Part shown: positions 16,599 to 25,452 of the stretch, piece by piece | How positions within the stretch are numbered: position 1 is the first letter of the stretch | Layout of the letters: the number at the start of each line of letters is the position of its first letter | Assembly: GCF_001665685.1 (NCBI RefSeq) | Contig: NZ_LZTB01000128.1 | Span: forward strand, 1 to 64,000 | DNA: 64,000 nucleotides | From: Mycobacterium sp. 852013-50091_SCH5140682 | GTDB lineage: Bacteria; Actinomycetota; Actinomycetes; Mycobacteriales; Mycobacteriaceae | Direction: 5' to 3' | Notes under the pieces: model-generated | What the model was told of the DNA's origin: nothing | What the model saw: only the letters and a program-made list of their open reading frames with translations | Databases searched by the model: none | Made by a program: the position numbers and the translations under genes

Positions 16599-17594
16599 TC
16601 AACGGACGTGGAGAATGTCGTTGACGGCGCGCCGCGGTGTCCGGCCCGGCACCGGATTGGTTTCGAGTCCGAGGCCAACCCGGACGAGCACCTGTGGCTC
16701 GGCGTTTCGGCCAGTGATCCCGCGCAACATCTCCCGGCTGTCGTGCACCTCGATCATGTGCGTCAGCGGGCACGTCGCGAAGCCTGCTGCCGTGCATTCC
16801 AGCAGCACCCTTGACAGCGCTTCGCCGCAACGCAAGGTGTTCTCGCGGCTGTCATCAAACGACGACAGGACCAAGACCTTGGAATGGTCGCTGTCTGCCT
16901 TTGGTCGTCGGTCACCGACTCCGTAGGTAGGGAAGTCGCGCGCGATATCGACATGCGACGCTTCGGCGGTAGACGGCAGCGCCTCGGTGGGCAAGCCGTC
17001 ATCCACTCGGGAATGCCCTGCCCACCAGAGTAATTCGTACCGATACGAGGCGTCCGTGCGGCGGTAGTGTTCGGTGCGCCGCGACACATCGGCAAGGGCC
17101 GGTCGTCCGCTGTCGTCGATGATGTCGAGGCTGATTCCAGTGCCATCGACCACCGTGTCCAGCAAGCGGTGCAGCTCCACCCATGGTTCGGGCGCTGCGA
17201 AGGCCAGCCGATCGGTGCGTCGCGCCAAAATCGCCTCACCCAGGGCCCGTTCATGTTCAGTCACGGCATCAGCGCGGTGAAAGCTGATCGACGCCAGGTA
17301 ATCCTGATCTCGTTGATCGGGGCATCTGTCGACGAGCGAGTGCCAGCGGTAAAACGCGGCGGCCACCTGGAGGTGATCAAGTATCGCACCACAGCTGAGG
17401 ATCACCTCGCGCCCCGTGCTGTCGGTATGCAACCCTACTCGGCCGTGGTCGGCGAACAGACGTAGCGTGCCGGCCTCATAGTCGCATCGCCACGGCTGGC
17501 TGTTGTGCAGCGACGGTGCACGGCAGGCTAATCCGACTATCGCAGTCAGGTCTGTCGTCCCGAATGCCGCGTGCTCGATGGTTTGACCGGTCAT
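16599..17594 (-). CDS. Acg-family nitroreductase-fold protein
   Basis: 331 residues with LACRAPSLHNSQPWRC (Cys replaces the usual final Trp), RRTDRLAFAAPEPW and GFATCPLTHMIEVHDSREML. It is clearly a tandem duplicate of its neighbour at 15581-16573, but the two have diverged over their whole length. AAGGAG lies 9 nt before the ATG. It starts 16 nt after the SPFH gene in the same series. Confidence 0.92.
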   Translation of the reverse strand: MTGQTIEHAAFGTTDLTAIVGLACRAPSLHNSQPWRCDYEAGTLRLFADHGRVGLHTDSTGREVILSCGAILDHLQVAAAFYRWHSLVDRCPDQRDQDYLASISFHRADAVTEHERALGEAILARRTDRLAFAAPEPWVELHRLLDTVVDGTGISLDIIDDSGRPALADVSRRTEHYRRTDASYRYELLWWAGHSRVDDGLPTEALPSTAEASHVDIARDFPTYGVGDRRPKADSDHSKVLVLSSFDDSRENTLRCGEALSRVLLECTAAGFATCPLTHMIEVHDSREMLRGITGRNAEPQVLVRVGLGLETNPVPGRTPRRAVNDILHVR

Positions 17595-17610
17595 CGGTGT
17601 GATCTCCTTG

Positions 17611-18489
17611 TCAGGACGCCGAGAGCGAGTTTTCCCGCTCGTTGGCCAGCGTCGCCGTGCTCAATTCCTGGCCGCTACGTGCGTAGTGCGCATAGCTGCT
17701 AGGTTGACCTGTCGCCGAGTGGGATTCGTGAGCCAGGAATGCGGTCAGTTCGCCGATCGCGCTCATGAGCGGTGCGGGGAAGACGACCGTGGTGTTCTTC
17801 TCGACTCCCAGCTCGGCAAGTGTCTGCAGGTTGCGCAGCTGCAGAGCCAATGGGTGGCGCATCATCGTGTCCGAGGCCTCGCCGAGCGCGGCGGCCGCGC
17901 GGGCTTCGCCTTCGGCAGCAATGATTTTGGCACGCTTCTCACGCTCGGCCTCGGCTTCTCGAGCCATGGCCCGCTTCATGCTGTCAGGCAGTTGGATGTC
18001 TTTGAGCTCGACCAAAGTCACCTCCACCCCCCAGACCAGAGTCGTGGTGTCGAGGATCTCGCGAATATTGCCGTTGATCATCGATGTCTCGGCCAGAACC
18101 TCGTCAAGCGAGTGCTGCCCCACTACGTTTCGGAGCGTGGTCTGGGCGATCTGGTCGATCGCGGACGAGACATTCTCGATCGTCACCACCGCTTTGCGCG
18201 CATCGACCACCCGGTAATAGGCGACTGCGGCGATGTCGACGCTCACGTTGTCTTTGGTGATGATGCCCTGGGACTGGATCGGCATCGTCACAATCCGCAA
18301 GGACACCCGCCACAGCCGGTCGATGACCGGGATGATCAGCCGTAGTCCCGGTTCTCGGACGGCTATTACCCGGCCCAGCCGAAAGTGCACTCCGCGTTCG
18401 TACTGCTTGATGACGCGAATAGACGAAATAAGCAGTGCTACAACGGCAATAGCCAGAATGACCATTGCGCCGAGAGCGGCGTTATTCAT
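17611..18489 (-). CDS. SPFH/band 7 stomatin-like protein (slipin)
   Basis: 292 residues: one N-terminal membrane helix (about 6-24), then a band 7 domain starting VIKQYERGVHFRLGRV, with DNVSVDIAAVAYYRV and LRNVVGQHSLDEVL, and an Ala/Glu-rich coiled-coil helix (MAREAEAEREKRAKIIAAEGEARAA region, about 190-225). Slipins oligomerise at the membrane and organise microdomains or hold partner proteases. No NfeD-like partner gene is adjacent, which is usual for many slipins. GAGGAAG precedes the ATG. Second gene in the USP-SPFH-nitroreductase-USP-devR series. Confidence 0.92.
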   Translation of the reverse strand: MNNAALGAMVILAIAVVALLISSIRVIKQYERGVHFRLGRVIAVREPGLRLIIPVIDRLWRVSLRIVTMPIQSQGIITKDNVSVDIAAVAYYRVVDARKAVVTIENVSSAIDQIAQTTLRNVVGQHSLDEVLAETSMINGNIREILDTTTLVWGVEVTLVELKDIQLPDSMKRAMAREAEAEREKRAKIIAAEGEARAAAALGEASDTMMRHPLALQLRNLQTLAELGVEKNTTVVFPAPLMSAIGELTAFLAHESHSATGQPSSYAHYARSGQELSTATLANERENSLSAS

Positions 18490-18540
18490 GACCCAACTTC
18501 CTCACTTGCGAAAACTCTGCCGTTCGACGAGTCGCCCGCG

Positions 18541-19422
18541 TCAGTCCTGACGGGCGACGATCACGGGGATGTGGGCTCCGTGTACCACCGCGGAGCCGAC
18601 CGATCCGAGGAGCATGCCAGCGAATCCGCCTCGCCCATGGCTTCCGACCACGATCAGCTGGGCCGACTCGGACTGTGCCAGCAGCGCAGCGATCGAGTCG
18701 TCGCGCACCACCATCCTCCGTACGACAACGTCCGGATAGCGTTCTTGCCAGCCCGCCAGACGTTGGGCCAGCGTTTCGTCTGCGCTGGCACAGACGTTGG
18801 CCCACGGTAGCGGCAGCTCGCCCGGCCATTCCGCATCGATCCAGGCGTGCACGGCCACCAGTTCGACGTTGCGCCAGGAGGCCTCATCGAACGCCAGTGC
18901 CGTAGCGGCTTCCGATGCCGGTGAACCGTCGATACCCACGACGACGGGCGCGTGCCTGCGTTCGGGCGGCAATTGATCACGGACGACGGCAACCGGGCAG
19001 TGCGCGTGATGCACCATTGCGGTGCTGACGGATCCGAGCGCCCCGCGAGCCAGCGCGCGTCGGCCGTGCGAGCCGACCACGATGATCGCGAATTGCTTGG
19101 TGAGATCGCGAAGCACCGGCACGACCGGACCACAGGGTGTCTCGGTCTGGATCCGCAACGAGTCGCCGGCGGGGGTTTCGCGCGCGACGCGAATCGCGTC
19201 TTGGATCATTCGTCGCGCTTCTTCTTCCTGCCACTCGCCGAACTCCTCGGGTAGCGGGCTGCCGATCATGCCGACCGGTGACCAGTCTGCGGTCAGCGGG
19301 CTGATCACATGCACGATAGTCAGCTGTGCATCGCGCATCACCGCTTCTCGGGCTGCCCAGCGCACGGCCACATCGCCCTGCGACGAGCCGTCTACGGCAA
19401 CGAGAATCCCTTCGTGAGACAT
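18541..19422 (-). CDS. Tandem universal stress protein, both ATP sites intact
   Basis: 293 residues, closely related to the USP at 2107-2988. Both loops are complete: GSHGRR...LGSV and GSHGRGG...LGSV. It is the first gene of the series running down to devR copy 2 (51 nt before the SPFH gene). Two DosR-like palindromes lie 75-120 bp upstream and are shared with the divergent SHOCT/cupredoxin pair. Confidence 0.93.
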   Translation of the reverse strand: MSHEGILVAVDGSSQGDVAVRWAAREAVMRDAQLTIVHVISPLTADWSPVGMIGSPLPEEFGEWQEEEARRMIQDAIRVARETPAGDSLRIQTETPCGPVVPVLRDLTKQFAIIVVGSHGRRALARGALGSVSTAMVHHAHCPVAVVRDQLPPERRHAPVVVGIDGSPASEAATALAFDEASWRNVELVAVHAWIDAEWPGELPLPWANVCASADETLAQRLAGWQERYPDVVVRRMVVRDDSIAALLAQSESAQLIVVGSHGRGGFAGMLLGSVGSAVVHGAHIPVIVARQD

Positions 19423-19497
19423 GGGTTTTCTCCCTTGTTGAGGCTTCGAGCGAAATACGCCTGTACAAGGGAGCCTAGGTATCGACCCCGGTCAATT

Positions 19498-19517
19498 CGT
19501 GGGCCTTTGGTCCTCAA
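19498..19517. promoter_or_regulatory. DosR-box-like palindrome between divergent operons
   Basis: Core GGGCCTTTGGTCCTC. It lies about 75 bp upstream of the USP start at 19422 (minus) and about 150 bp upstream of the SHOCT gene (plus). Confidence 0.7.
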
Positions 19518-19520
19518 CCC

Positions 19521-19540
19521 ATGCGGACAAAGGTCAGGGA
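19521..19540. promoter_or_regulatory. Second DosR-box-like palindrome of a pair
   Basis: Minus-strand core TGACCTTTGTCC. Its centre is 23 bp from that of the preceding site, about two helical turns, so two DevR dimers could bind the same face. Confidence 0.55.
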
Positions 19541-19663
19541 ACGCGTCAGGGGACTGTTGGGGCACGATTGCGGACCAAAGCCTCTACGTCACCGATCAGG
19601 GCCGGCGGATCGTGTGGGCTAGGCGAACTGGCGTTGTTGACTGCGTACGAAGGGAGCGGTGCG

Positions 19664-19927
19664 ATGTGCGGCTGGGACGGTAACGGATGGATGTGGAACG
19701 GTGGTTTGGGCTGGATCATGACCGCCGCGGTGTTCACAATGCTGTTCGCGGTGGTGATCACCGGCATCGTGCTCGGCGTGCGCTACCTGGCCAGTGGGCG
19801 CCATGGCGGACCGGGTGCGCCGCAGGGCCGCGCGGCCGAAGACGTTCTCGGAGAACGCCTGGCCAGCGGTGAAATCGACGACAACGAATACCGGCAGCGG
19901 ATGGCAACGCTGCGTGAGCACCGCTGA
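19664..19927 (+). CDS. Small membrane protein with SHOCT domain
   Basis: 87 residues from the ATG at 19664 (AAGGGAG 7 nt upstream). A Trp/Gly-rich N-terminus precedes one membrane helix (about 16-38) and a short cytoplasmic C-terminal SHOCT motif, AEDVLGERLASGEIDDNEY. SHOCT segments are oligomerisation motifs at the ends of many small membrane proteins. It is 5 nt from the cupredoxin gene, so the two form an operon. The cupredoxin link suggests a metal-related envelope role, which is inference. Confidence 0.85.
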   Translation: MCGWDGNGWMWNGGLGWIMTAAVFTMLFAVVITGIVLGVRYLASGRHGGPGAPQGRAAEDVLGERLASGEIDDNEYRQRMATLREHR

Positions 19928-19932
19928 TCGCC

Positions 19933-20613
19933 ATGCGTACGCACCGTGCCCGGCTGGCGCTCGCCATTGCGGCAGCATCGGTCATCTTTGGCTTCACCGC
20001 CACGGTGGTCGTACACGCGGTCGCGTGGGTTGCCGGGCCAGCATCGCGGGCCCAAGGAGCCGCATTTCTCAAGGGTTCGGCGATGTGGCACCAATATCCT
20101 GCTGCCGCACTGTGTTCCGCGCCGGCACTTCCAGGCACCGTCGTCGATGTCAATCTCACTGACATGGGATCGATGATGGGCCCGGTGACCCGCGGAATGA
20201 TGGGTCGAGCCGGGATGATGGGCCCGCGCATGATGCCCGGCATGGCCATGATGCGAATCCTGGTTTATCCCAGCCCGATCCCGATGGGCCAGGTGTCGTT
20301 ACGGGTCGTCAACACCGGCGGTCTGAGTCACGAGCTGGTCGTGGTGCCACTGGCACCAGGGAAGCTGCCCGGACAACGGCCGAGCGGTCCCGATGGTCGC
20401 GTCGACGAATCCGACAGCCTCGGCGAGGTATCCCGGACATGCGGGCCAGACAAGGGTGACGAACAGTCACCCGATTTCGGCATCGTCCCCCAAGCTTCCG
20501 GCTGGACCACCCTGACCCTGGCACCCGGACGTTATGAGCTGATCTGCAACATCGCGGGCCACTACGTGGCTGGAATGTTCGCCGAACTCGACGTCACCGG
20601 CGTGTCCAAGTAA
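19933..20613 (+). CDS. Exported cupredoxin-like protein with a methionine-rich insert
   Basis: 226 residues with an N-terminal signal anchor (about 8-33). A segment at 78-107 contains 12 methionines in 30 residues, in MM, MG and MP repeats, as in copper-handling proteins. The C-terminal part is a cupredoxin fold whose probable type 1 copper ligands are H133 (LSHELV), C205 (ELICNIAGH), H210 and M215 (GMFAEL). It is expected outside the membrane, either storing or passing copper or carrying electrons. It sits 5 nt after the SHOCT protein, divergent from the USP/devR series and near shared DosR-like sites. Sulfocyanin-type or nitrosocyanin-type assignments are both possible. Confidence 0.85.
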   Translation: MRTHRARLALAIAAASVIFGFTATVVVHAVAWVAGPASRAQGAAFLKGSAMWHQYPAAALCSAPALPGTVVDVNLTDMGSMMGPVTRGMMGRAGMMGPRMMPGMAMMRILVYPSPIPMGQVSLRVVNTGGLSHELVVVPLAPGKLPGQRPSGPDGRVDESDSLGEVSRTCGPDKGDEQSPDFGIVPQASGWTTLTLAPGRYELICNIAGHYVAGMFAELDVTGVSK

Positions 20614-20761
20614 GCCGACTGTGCATGGAGCGGTTAATTTTCAAGAAGTGTTGAGACACAACGACCGTCCGCTCTGTCCGGGCTGGCGGCTACGGTCAGC
20701 ATGACGATACCCTGGGGGCTGGGACAAGCAGGGTGCTAGACGGCCCCGCACCACGACGGCG

Positions 20762-22456
20762 ATGATTCCCATGAATGCGACTACCGGAATGTGGCGGGAT
20801 TGGATGCCGGGCCTCGCGCAATGGCGCGGGTTCCAGCTCTCATGGCTGCGTGGCGATTTCGTCGCCGGTGTGACGGTCGCTGCATATCTCGTCCCCCAGG
20901 TGATGGCATATGCCACCGTCGCCGGGCTGCCCGCCGTGACGGGACTTTGGGCGTCATGTGCTGCTATTGCCGCATACACCGTCTTCGGCTCCTCGAGGCT
21001 TTTGTCGGTGGGGCCGGAATCGACCACGGCATTGATGACGGCGGCCGTCATCGCTCCGATGGCAGCCGGCGACGCCATGCGGTACGCAGCTCTCGCCGCG
21101 GTTTTGGCGGTGATGGTCGGAGTGGTGTGTTTGGCAGGAGCTGCAGCACGGCTGGGTATGCTCGCGAACCTGTTATCTCGGCCGGTGATGGTCGGTTATA
21201 TGACAGGCATCGCGATCGTCATGATCGCGAGTCAGCTGGGAAAGGTTACCGGTGTACCGGTTGCGGGGGAGCAGGTCGTCGACCTGATTCGCAGTTTCCT
21301 GCAGAGCGTCAATCATGTCCATTGGCCGACAGCGCTGCTGGCCGCAGGCGTCCTAGTACTGCTCTATATGCTTGGTAGGTTCGCTCCGCGGATACCTGGA
21401 CCGCTCATCGCGGTGCTCCTCGCGTCAGCCGTCACCTCGACGCTGTCGTTGCGGGCGATCGGCATTGTGGTGGTCGGAACAATCCCGGCAGGAGTACCGG
21501 CGCTGGCCGTGCCGCGGGCGGCACCGGGCGATCTGGCCGCTTTGATCTTGCCGGCGATGGGTATCGCAATCGTCGCCTTCTCCGACAACGTGCTCACCGC
21601 GAGAGCTTTCGCGAGCGGTGTGGCGCCCGAGGTCGACGTCAACGCAGAACTTCGTGCGCTCGGCCTTGCGAATGTGGGTGCCGGCCTGATGCGGGGGTTC
21701 CCAGTCAGTTCTAGCGGCTCGCGAACCGCGTTGAGCAGCGCTGTCGGCGGCCGAACCCAGGCGTATTCGGTGATTGCCCTGATCGTGGTTGTGGTGGTCA
21801 TGCTGTGGGGTCGAGGCCTGCTCGCTCAGTTTCCCGTTGCCGCACTGGGAGCACTTGTCATCTATGCGGCAGCGCCGTTGATCGACTTCGCGGAATATCG
21901 GCGGCTGCGGCAGTTCCGCCGTAGCGAACTTGTGTTAGCCCTGGCGACCGCGGTGGCGGTGCTTGGATTGGGTGTGTTCTACGGGGTGTTGGCGGCGATC
22001 GCGCTGTCAATCCTGGACTTGTTGCGTCGCGTCGCACACGCGCACGATAGTGTGCTCGGTTTCGTTCCTGGAGTGGCCGGAATGCACGACATCGAGGACT
22101 ACCCGGACGCAATGCCGGTGCCCGGCTTGGTGATCTACCGCTACGACGCGCCGCTGTGCTTTGCCAACGCCCAGGATTTTCGTCGCCGCGCGTTGGCTGC
22201 GGTGGAGCAGAGTTGTTCTCCCGTCGAGTGGTTTGTTCTCAATGCCGAGGCTAACGTCGAGGTTGATCTGACAGCTCTTGACGCCATAGATCAGCTACGG
22301 GAGGAACTCAGTAGACGAGGAGTTGTGTTCGCCATGGCCCGCGTCAAACAGGACCTTCGTGGCGCCCTGGCTGCGGCAGGATTGCTGGCCAAGATAGGTG
22401 AAGACCGGATATACATGACGCTGCCTACTGCGGTCCAGGCCTTCCAACAACGTTGA
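20762..22456 (+). CDS. SulP family anion transporter with STAS domain (Rv1739c-like)
   Basis: 564 residues. The SLC26/SulP membrane domain starts with WLRGDFVAGVTVAAYLVPQVMAYA, the family signature, and continues through 10 or more hydrophobic segments to about residue 430. A STAS domain follows (about 440-560) with LTALDAIDQLREELSRRG at the regulatory position. Length and layout match M. tuberculosis Rv1739c, a sulfate importer candidate. The ATG at 20762 or 20771 is possible; neither has a strong ribosome site. No DosR-like palindrome was seen in the 148 bp upstream, so it may be read through from the cupredoxin operon. Confidence 0.92.
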   Translation: MIPMNATTGMWRDWMPGLAQWRGFQLSWLRGDFVAGVTVAAYLVPQVMAYATVAGLPAVTGLWASCAAIAAYTVFGSSRLLSVGPESTTALMTAAVIAPMAAGDAMRYAALAAVLAVMVGVVCLAGAAARLGMLANLLSRPVMVGYMTGIAIVMIASQLGKVTGVPVAGEQVVDLIRSFLQSVNHVHWPTALLAAGVLVLLYMLGRFAPRIPGPLIAVLLASAVTSTLSLRAIGIVVVGTIPAGVPALAVPRAAPGDLAALILPAMGIAIVAFSDNVLTARAFASGVAPEVDVNAELRALGLANVGAGLMRGFPVSSSGSRTALSSAVGGRTQAYSVIALIVVVVVMLWGRGLLAQFPVAALGALVIYAAAPLIDFAEYRRLRQFRRSELVLALATAVAVLGLGVFYGVLAAIALSILDLLRRVAHAHDSVLGFVPGVAGMHDIEDYPDAMPVPGLVIYRYDAPLCFANAQDFRRRALAAVEQSCSPVEWFVLNAEANVEVDLTALDAIDQLREELSRRGVVFAMARVKQDLRGALAAAGLLAKIGEDRIYMTLPTAVQAFQQR

Positions 22457-22483
22457 CCGACTTCTTGTGAGACGGCCGAGTAG

Positions 22484-22503
22484 GACGGGAGCCTTTGGGC
22501 CCG
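22484..22503 (+). promoter_or_regulatory. DosR-box-like palindrome
   Basis: Core GGGAGCCTTTGGGCCC. It lies downstream of sulP and about 25 bp before a 60-codon open frame. No larger gene starts nearby; tgs1 begins 390 bp further on. Confidence 0.55.
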
Positions 22504-22525
22504 GCGTTGCCGGACCGACTCGCGT

Positions 22526-22708
22526 GTGAATTCATCTGGTGGTCAGCATCATTCGGTCCGCGTGGGTGCAGATGGTCGGCCCGAGGTAGGACCCGCTGCT
22601 GCAAGCCAGTTCGGCGTGTGGCCCACCACCATGTCCCGTCTCGAACGCAGACTTCAACGCGACGACGCCTTCGCCGAGAACGACAGAAACTGGCCCCGAG
22701 CCGCTTGA
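22526..22708 (+). CDS. Possible 60-residue ORF ending WPRAA
   Basis: This GTG-initiated frame is the only plausible coding stretch in the 440-bp gap between sulP and tgs1. It has no recognised domain. Two things make it worth recording: a DosR-like palindrome ends 23 bp upstream, and the product ends NWPRAA, resembling the PDLPRAA tails of the two SPW proteins. A shorter form could start at the ATG at 22631. It may be spurious. Confidence 0.3.
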   Translation: MNSSGGQHHSVRVGADGRPEVGPAAASQFGVWPTTMSRLERRLQRDDAFAENDRNWPRAA

Positions 22709-22844
22709 CACATATAGGAGCGTCAAGTTCCGGACATCGAAAATTTGACGACGGCAAAGGCTCGCCACACAGTGATTGCTGCACGTACGTATGTCGATAC
22801 CGCTGGCTGGGGACGCCAACAGTAGAGGACGTGGTCCCGGTAGG

Positions 22845-22864
22845 AAGGTGACCTCGGTCCCTTC
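22845..22864 (+). promoter_or_regulatory. DosR-box-like palindrome upstream of tgs1
   Basis: Core GTGACCTCGGTCCC, about 33 bp before the tgs1 ATG at 22897, so the transcript would have a very short leader or the site overlaps the -35 region. Confidence 0.7.
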
Positions 22865-22896
22865 ACTCGTGCCGGCGGGAGGCGCACAGTCGTCCC

Positions 22897-24279
22897 ATGG
22901 AGCATTTGTCGCCATTCGCCGCCGCTTTCCTTGAGGCAGAGGACTCCGACCGGCACGTCAGCCTCGCGGTTGGAGGTCTCGCGATCGTTGAGGGACCGAT
23001 TCCGGATTTCAACACCATGGTGGCGGCAATCGGGCGACGGATCCTCGCGGTTCCGCGGCTCAGGCAGGTGCTACACACCCATCTGTTGGATCTCGGGCCG
23101 CCAGTCTGGACTGAGGATTGCAACCTTGACCCATCCCATCACATCCACCGCGCTGCGCTGCCGCACGGTGGGGACGATGAGGCTCTGTATCGCTTTGTCG
23201 CCGACGTCATGGAGAGGCGCCTCGACCGTGACAGGCCACTGTGGGAGTGCTGGATTGTGGAGGGTCTCGCCGACGACCGATGGGCGATTCTGATGAAGCT
23301 TCACCACTGCATCGCCGATGGCATCGCGACGGTGCAGATCTTGTCAGGATTGAGCGATGAGGGCGCCGGCGAAACGTTCGCCAGCGCGATACGGGCCGCC
23401 ACTGCGGCGCCGGGCCCAGCGTTCGACTGGACCAAGATCGGTCTGAACCCGCTGGGTTGGGTCAATGGCGTGTGGCGCCTTACTGCGAGGACAGCCAGAA
23501 CAGTCTCCGGGGCGATGGGCGGGGCGATCGAACTCGCCGCCGGACTGTTGAGTCCAGCGGCGGAGTCGTCACTGACGGGACCCGTGACCACCATGCGGCG
23601 GTTCAGTGCCGCGCGGGTGAGTCTCTCCGACGTGCGCAAGATCTGCGACGAATTGGACGTGACGCTCAACGATGTGGCGTTGGCGGCCATCACCCACAGT
23701 TACCGAGCTGCGTTGGTACGGCGGGGAGAAAACCCCCGCCGCACCACCCTCAGGACCTTGGTGCCGGTGTCGGTTCGGGACAACGACGCGCTCGGGGTGC
23801 CCGACAATCGGGTTTCGGCGATGCTTCCGTTTCTCCCGGTCGACAAAGACGATCCGCTCGAGCAGCTCCGGTCGGTTCACCGGCGGTTGATGCGGTCCAA
23901 GGGGACTGGTCAACGGGAAGCAGGCACGTGGTTCGTCGATCTGGTCAATGTCACGCCGTACCCACTGGCCGCGTGGACGGTCAGGGCGTTGATGAGACTC
24001 CCTCAGCGTGGCGTCGTGACTGTCGCCACGAATGTGCCGGGGCCACGCAAACATTTGCGGATCATGGGAAAGGACGTGATACAGCTGGTGCCCATACCCC
24101 CGATCGCGCTCCAATTACGAACGGGCATCGCGATTCTCAGCTATGCCGACGATCTTGTGTTCGGTATTACGGCCGACTACGACACCGGCCGGGATGTCGA
24201 CGAGATCGCACGGGGCATCGAGCAAGGGGTTGCTCGGCTGATCGGTTGCAGCGTAGGACCGCAAAGCGTCGAGGGTTGA
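22897..24279 (+). CDS. tgs1: Wax ester synthase/diacylglycerol acyltransferase, Tgs1-like
   Basis: 460 residues, collinear with M. tuberculosis Tgs1 (Rv3130c): FLEAEDSDRHVSLAVGGLA near the N-terminus, the catalytic HHxxxDG as H136-H137-C-I-A-D141-G142, NDVALAAITHSYR, and GVVTVATNVPGPR in the second half. Tgs1 transfers acyl groups from acyl-CoA to diacylglycerol and makes most of the triacylglycerol stored during hypoxic dormancy. The DosR-like palindrome just upstream supports the same control. It is followed by the Rv2625c-like protease gene 36 nt downstream. A second WS/DGAT is at 51831-53225. Confidence 0.94.
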   Translation: MEHLSPFAAAFLEAEDSDRHVSLAVGGLAIVEGPIPDFNTMVAAIGRRILAVPRLRQVLHTHLLDLGPPVWTEDCNLDPSHHIHRAALPHGGDDEALYRFVADVMERRLDRDRPLWECWIVEGLADDRWAILMKLHHCIADGIATVQILSGLSDEGAGETFASAIRAATAAPGPAFDWTKIGLNPLGWVNGVWRLTARTARTVSGAMGGAIELAAGLLSPAAESSLTGPVTTMRRFSAARVSLSDVRKICDELDVTLNDVALAAITHSYRAALVRRGENPRRTTLRTLVPVSVRDNDALGVPDNRVSAMLPFLPVDKDDPLEQLRSVHRRLMRSKGTGQREAGTWFVDLVNVTPYPLAAWTVRALMRLPQRGVVTVATNVPGPRKHLRIMGKDVIQLVPIPPIALQLRTGIAILSYADDLVFGITADYDTGRDVDEIARGIEQGVARLIGCSVGPQSVEG

Positions 24280-24315
24280 CCGCTGACGTGGAGGGATCGA
24301 GGGTGGTGGTGACCC

Positions 24316-25452
24316 ATGACGGACGGTATTCCGATCGCGCGGGTGTACGGGATTCCGGTGAGCATTCATTGGAGCGTGGTTGTCGTCCTGTGGCTGTTCA
24401 CCTGGAGCCTGGCTTCGCTGCTCCCCGGTGTTGCGGGCGGACATAGCGAGGCCGCCTACTGGTTGGCGGGGCTATGTGGCGCGATGGTGCTCGTCGCGTC
24501 GCTGCTCGCCCACGAGGCGACGCACGCGATCGTCGCGCGGCGCAACGGCATCGAGGTCAAAGGGCTGAAACTGTGGTTGCTCGGCGGGGTCGCCCGACTC
24601 GGTAGCGAGCCGAAGACGCCCCGTACCGACTTCCTGGTTGCTGTCGCCGGTCCTATGACGAGTCTGGTATTGGCAGGTGCCTTCGCGGGTATCGCCGCAA
24701 TCCTGCGTTATACCGGTGCAGCTGATCTCGTTGTCGGTGTCAGTTGGTGGCTTGCCGGGATCAACCTTGTCCTTGGGTTGTTCAATCTCGTCCCCGGGGC
24801 GCCGTTGGACGGTGGCAGAATTCTGCGCGCATTTCTTTGGCGAAAGTGGGGCGATCCCATGCGGGCTGCTGTTGGTGCGGCGCGTGCGGGGCGAGGTGTG
24901 GGCTACAGCCTGATCGGCGTCGGGCTGCTCCAATTTTTTGCCGGTGCCGTGGTTGGGGGAGTGTGGACCGCATTCATCGGCTGGTTCTTGTTGACTGCGG
25001 CCCGGGAGGAAGAGGCGACCGTACGCGTTCGGCAGGCACTTGCGGGACTCACCGTCGCTGATGTGATGACCACGAACCCGCACACGGTACCGGCCGGGAT
25101 CTCAGTTGACGATTTCATCCGAGATTACCTGCTCGGGGACCGGCATTCCGCCTATCCGATCAAACGGCCAGACGGAACGATCTGCGGCCTGATCACGCTT
25201 GAACAGCTGCGCAGTCTGGCATCCAGCGAAAGGACATCGACTCTCGTCGAAGACGCTGCAATACCCCTGGCGCAGGTGCCGATCGCTGGTCCCGATGAGC
25301 CCGTCACCGTGTTACCCGAACGGCTGGACTCGCCGACGGGCCACCGTGTGCTGGTCATGCGAGACGGCACTCATGCGGTGGGCATCGTCACGGCTCGCGA
25401 TATCGCACGACTTCTCGATGTGCGACGACTGATCTCAAAGCCGTTCTTATGA
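24316..25452 (+). CDS. Site-2-type membrane metalloprotease with CBS domains (Rv2625c-like)
   Basis: 378 residues. The M50 membrane protease part has five or six hydrophobic segments, the zinc motif HEATH (H66, E67, H70) and the second motif NLVPGAPLDGGR with D165 as the third ligand. Two CBS repeats follow (about 250-378), beginning VADVMTTNPHTVPAGIS and ending VGIVTARDIARLLD; they may sense adenine nucleotides. M. tuberculosis Rv2625c has the same layout and is in the DosR regulon. The substrate is unknown, but regulated intramembrane proteolysis of an anti-sigma factor or similar protein is the family role. Its last 6 nt overlap the convergent zinc-ribbon gene. Confidence 0.92.
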   Translation: MTDGIPIARVYGIPVSIHWSVVVVLWLFTWSLASLLPGVAGGHSEAAYWLAGLCGAMVLVASLLAHEATHAIVARRNGIEVKGLKLWLLGGVARLGSEPKTPRTDFLVAVAGPMTSLVLAGAFAGIAAILRYTGAADLVVGVSWWLAGINLVLGLFNLVPGAPLDGGRILRAFLWRKWGDPMRAAVGAARAGRGVGYSLIGVGLLQFFAGAVVGGVWTAFIGWFLLTAAREEEATVRVRQALAGLTVADVMTTNPHTVPAGISVDDFIRDYLLGDRHSAYPIKRPDGTICGLITLEQLRSLASSERTSTLVEDAAIPLAQVPIAGPDEPVTVLPERLDSPTGHRVLVMRDGTHAVGIVTARDIARLLDVRRLISKPFL

